DNA of 64,000 bases from contig CBDCAW010000041.1 of assembly GCA_965214025.1 (NCBI GenBank), forward strand, positions 35,942 through 99,941, in the 5' to 3' direction. The position numbers and the translations under genes are program-made. The stretch's first letter is position 1. Each line of letters opens with the position of its first letter. This DNA is from Granulosicoccus sp965214025 (GTDB taxonomy: Bacteria; Pseudomonadota; Gammaproteobacteria; Granulosicoccales; Granulosicoccaceae). This document shows positions 61,372 to 64,000 of the stretch, piece after piece. Under the pieces are notes generated by a model. The model was given only the letters and a program-made list of their open reading frames with translations, searched no databases and was not told the origin of the DNA.

Positions 61372-63045
61372 TCACCGACGTGAGTCCCGGAGATCACCCG
61401 GCAATGCCGATACCGGCACGATCGAGCCCAAGGGGGCTTCCATTTGGCGGGCCAGCAGATCCCGCATCGAAGCCATCGGCAGAGCGTCAAGCTCGGCAGC
61501 GGGCAGCATGCCGGCAGAGAAATTCTCTTGAGGAAACCGGGCCAGCAGCTCGGTGTTCGCGGATATCACATGGATGGGAACGTGCGATGAGCCTGCCCAA
61601 CCATCGATGACATAGGCCGGCTGGTGATCACCGAGCACGATGAACAAGGCATCGTCTCCATGCCTCTCGATGTAATCGGCCACCAGTTGCAACGTGCTCT
61701 CCACTGAAAGCCCGTACATGCGCCGCACCGGCTCCGGATCGGCCCAGTCGAGCGGCTCGCCGAAGCGCTGGCTACCATCGAAGATCGAGCCGTCGCCTAC
61801 ATCTTCCCAGGGCACGGGCTTCGCCAGCGGCGTCCATGGCGCATGTGACCCCAGCAGGCCGATTTCGGCGGCCAAAGGTCCGGGCGCGGTATTTCGTACC
61901 AGGCGATGAAAGGCAGACAGAGTGTACTGATCCGGCATGGTGATGAAGCCGAAATCCCGGCCAGCGTATTGCAAGGCATCCCGGTCGAAGAAGCGGTCGA
62001 CATCGTACCAGGCACCTTCCACCCAGTGGTCGCTGACCACGGGTAGCACCACTGACGTACTCCAGCCGGCGTCCCCCAGCAAAGACCAAAGCGACTGCCG
62101 GTCCGAAGTGATCAACCGATCGAAGCGGGCCTGATTCGTCAGCATCAGCCCGGACGCGAAACTGGCCTGTGCCAACCAGCTTCGCCCGCCTCGAATGGGT
62201 GAGTCGATGTACCCGCTGACCGCACTTACACCGGCATCGTGCAATTGATCCTGAATGCTTCGCAACCGATGGTCGGCATCTTCAGCGAAGCGTGGGGATT
62301 CGGTGAAGCTACGCCCATAGGATTCTACAAACAGAACGATGACGTCGATGCCGTCCAGTGCGGTAAATCGAGGTGCCGGGCCATTGCTCAACGGATCGGA
62401 TCCCAGCGCCTCCTGGAAAGCCAGTTGATCCTCGACCGCTTGACGGGTGCGGTCCAGTCGCTCGGCCATCGTGCTGGCGCTGATCGATATGACACGCAGA
62501 TCCCGCCCGGTCGTGCTCTGCAGTAGAAGCGCTGCAAGCCCGATCCCCAGGATCACTCCGAACGTCAGGGTTGCAGTACGCCTGCGCGCCTGTTGCAGCT
62601 CGCCGATGCGCCCGAGCCCCCGATAGAGCAAGAACAGTAGCAGCATCAACAGACCGACAGCGGCCAGCGCGATGGAGATAGCTTCGACCAAGCCTACGGA
62701 GTCGGCTGCCAACGCCCATCCCTTGGTGACGAGGTGCCACTCGGTCAGCGGGCTGAATGAGCGCCCGAAAGCCAGCCGCGAGCCGAGATCGCCCAACCCG
62801 AGCAGGACCAGCAACCCTGTCAGAAGCACCACCGTGCAGCGTAGCCACCGGCCGGGCCGTTGCTTCGTCAGCAAAAGTAGAAGCACCCAGGCGGGTAGCT
62901 CCAACGGCAGCCGCAGGAAATGTTCGAGGTTGAACTGTTCCGGATCAGCCGGCAGCAACAACAGGATCTGAAAAAGCAGCAGCGTGAGAGCGATCGGCAC
63001 GACTGTGCGAACCAGTGCAGCGTTGCTTGGCGTGCGAAAGCGCAT
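61372..63045 (-). CDS. LTA synthase-like sulfatase/alkaline phosphatase superfamily membrane protein
   Basis: 557 residues from ATG 63045; the frame extends to 63249 but those 68 codons have no membrane or domain character. Four or five membrane helices (about 12-30, 38-53, 64-82, 110-145, 160-180) precede a sulfatase-fold domain: 'DVIVLFVESYGRSF' near the nucleophile Ser/Thr region, 'GRSWLAQASFASGL' and 'FIVLGDHQPAYVI' with metal-binding Asp-His. Probably a phosphoglycerol or phosphoethanolamine-type transferase acting in the periplasm; substrate unknown. Confidence 0.84.
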   Translation of the reverse strand: MRFRTPSNAALVRTVVPIALTLLLFQILLLLPADPEQFNLEHFLRLPLELPAWVLLLLLTKQRPGRWLRCTVVLLTGLLVLLGLGDLGSRLAFGRSFSPLTEWHLVTKGWALAADSVGLVEAISIALAAVGLLMLLLFLLYRGLGRIGELQQARRRTATLTFGVILGIGLAALLLQSTTGRDLRVISISASTMAERLDRTRQAVEDQLAFQEALGSDPLSNGPAPRFTALDGIDVIVLFVESYGRSFTESPRFAEDADHRLRSIQDQLHDAGVSAVSGYIDSPIRGGRSWLAQASFASGLMLTNQARFDRLITSDRQSLWSLLGDAGWSTSVVLPVVSDHWVEGAWYDVDRFFDRDALQYAGRDFGFITMPDQYTLSAFHRLVRNTAPGPLAAEIGLLGSHAPWTPLAKPVPWEDVGDGSIFDGSQRFGEPLDWADPEPVRRMYGLSVESTLQLVADYIERHGDDALFIVLGDHQPAYVIDGWAGSSHVPIHVISANTELLARFPQENFSAGMLPAAELDALPMASMRDLLARQMEAPLGSIVPVSALPGDLRDSRR

Positions 63046-63380
63046 GTAAGTGGTGTCTCTGAGTCCGCGGTTGGCCTGGCCGCGTCGACTGGCTGGCGAA
63101 GAGAGTGTGACCAACTTGCAGGGGGGGAAGTTCGATCCGTGCTGGTTTTCGGGCCAGAACGTGTTCCCCGGGACCGGCGCGCACGGTGCTTCCGTGACAC
63201 CGTCGTGCTCGGGATCACTTCGCTCAACGTCCTGAGCACCGGTTCGCACTGAAGGCCCTGCTGATACTCTCCGTCCTCTTCAGTACTGAGGTGGTGAGCG
63301 CCGACACGGCGGCTCTGGCAACTGCATGATCGAGAGATGTCTTGTAACCTGCCCCTTCGGAACCCCAACGGAATCGAACC
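63046..63380. other. Divergent intergenic region between the sulfatase-like gene and mtnN
   Basis: 335 bases that must hold both promoters. Only spurious extensions of the neighbouring genes lie within it; a G-run (about 63121-63127) and no recognisable operator were noted. Confidence 0.35.
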
Positions 63381-64000
63381 ATGAGTCTGCCGCCCGATAC
63401 CGATGAAGCCAACGGCCGACGAATCGCCATTCTGAGTGCCATGCCGGAGGAGAACGCATCCCTGGTCCAGCTGATGAACGAACAGGCGACCGACTCTTGC
63501 ATGAGCACGGGCACCGACGATGGTACCGACAAGGGTGGGTACTCGGTGGATGTCATTGAACGCGGTATGCGTCGCTATCACTGCGGCACTCTCTGGGGGC
63601 ATGACGTCGTTGTGGTGTTCTCCCACTGGGGCAAGGTCGCCGCTGCAAGCACCGCAAGTTTTCTGATCAACTCGCTGGATGTTCGGGAGATTGTCTTTAC
63701 AGGTGTGGCCGGTGCACTGGACTCCTCACTCAACGTAGGCGACATCGTGATCGGCGATGAACTTTATCAGCATGACATGGATGCCAGCCCGATTATCGAG
63801 CGGCACGAAATCCCTCTATTGGGTATGAAGGCATTACCGACTTGTGAATCGAGACGCCCACAGCTGGTGTCGGCAGCGCAGCGTTTCGCGAAAGACTCCT
63901 TCGATTACACGATATCCCAGGCAATCAGGGAACAATTCGATTTAAAAGATATAGCCATTCGTGTGGGCAGTATCGCCAGTGGGGATCAGTTCATCTCTGA
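63381..64000 (+). CDS. mtnN: 5'-methylthioadenosine/S-adenosylhomocysteine nucleosidase (cut by window end)
   Basis: 206 codons are present and the frame is open at the window edge. Cleaves MTA and SAH to release adenine in methionine salvage and SAM recycling. Start ATG 63381 is followed after a short leader by 'RIAILSAMPEENASL' ('AMPEE' is the family motif), 'VFTGVAGALDSSLNVGDIVIGDELYQHDMDASP' in parts and 'GSIASGDQFIS'. An acidic, repeat-like loop (about 37-55) is longer than usual for Pfs. Confidence 0.92.
   Translation, partial: MSLPPDTDEANGRRIAILSAMPEENASLVQLMNEQATDSCMSTGTDDGTDKGGYSVDVIERGMRRYHCGTLWGHDVVVVFSHWGKVAAASTASFLINSLDVREIVFTGVAGALDSSLNVGDIVIGDELYQHDMDASPIIERHEIPLLGMKALPTCESRRPQLVSAAQRFAKDSFDYTISQAIREQFDLKDIAIRVGSIASGDQFIS

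Noticed and set aside
62868..63626. A 252-codon frame antisense to mtnN and the sulfatase-like gene start
   Set aside because: No domain and overlaps two well-supported genes.
1..64000. tRNA, rRNA, riboswitch or prophage
   Set aside because: None was seen on reading; small RNAs without strong structure could still be missed.

Overview
The window is about 64 kb of high-GC DNA packed with genes on both strands. Every gene type points to a free-living, probably marine gammaproteobacterium: FadE-type acyl-CoA dehydrogenase, FadL/VolA-like pair, PilVWXY1 minor pilins, RimK/RimB, an E. coli-type SOS box (CTGT-N8-ACAG) and polysaccharide-degrading lipoproteins. A member near Chromatiales/Granulosicoccaceae is a guess only. 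No rRNA, tRNA, CRISPR array, integrase or transposase was seen.

Layout. 0-4 kb: two tandem GH16 glucanase-like lipoproteins, then an EamA transporter. 4.9-9.3 kb: NnrU-like membrane protein and an SOS-controlled dnaE2 without imuA/imuB beside it. 9.5-11.1 kb: a secreted protein joining a crystallin-like domain, acidic 15-residue repeats and an HExxH peptidase-like domain. 11.3-19.3 kb: minor pilin operon fimT-pilV-pilW-pilX-pilY1 plus a coupled 69-residue membrane protein. 19.5-22.4 kb: rimB-rimK-aspartoacylase-like operon. 22.4-27 kb: FrcK-like kinase and FrcB-like sugar-binding protein (no permease or ATPase between them), CPA1 antiporter, one unknown gene.

27.1-41.8 kb is the most unusual block: eight co-directional, mostly overlapping genes encoding DUF4159, a vWA membrane protein, a caspase-like protein with Ser in place of the expected Cys, a TPR/gluzincin protein, MoxR AAA+ ATPase, DUF58, a BatA-type vWA protein, and a very large DUF4175-type membrane protein with a Q/G-rich 9-bp repeat tract. 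I read it as one envelope-associated MoxR/vWA machine whose Bat partners are replaced by protease-fold proteins.

42-49 kb is a lipid-use locus (fadL, VolA-like lipase, chalcone-isomerase-like protein, fadE). 49-56 kb: folE, Atm1-type ABC exporter, dusA, glutathione-dependent formaldehyde detoxification genes (adhC-fghA), a histidine kinase relic and a glyoxalase. 56-64 kb: Tat-exported subunit plus GMC oxidoreductase, an HPF-like protein, a 60-bp dyad element, a secreted beta-helix/discoidin-like protein, an LTA-synthase-like sulfatase, and the 5' part of mtnN.

A recurring oddity: dnaE2, fadL, adhC (twice) and fghA each carry an apparent one-base insertion that shifts a conserved frame, and the DUF4175 repeat tract carries two compensating shifts. 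The uniform +1 direction suggests residual sequencing/assembly error, although real decay cannot be excluded from the sequence alone.
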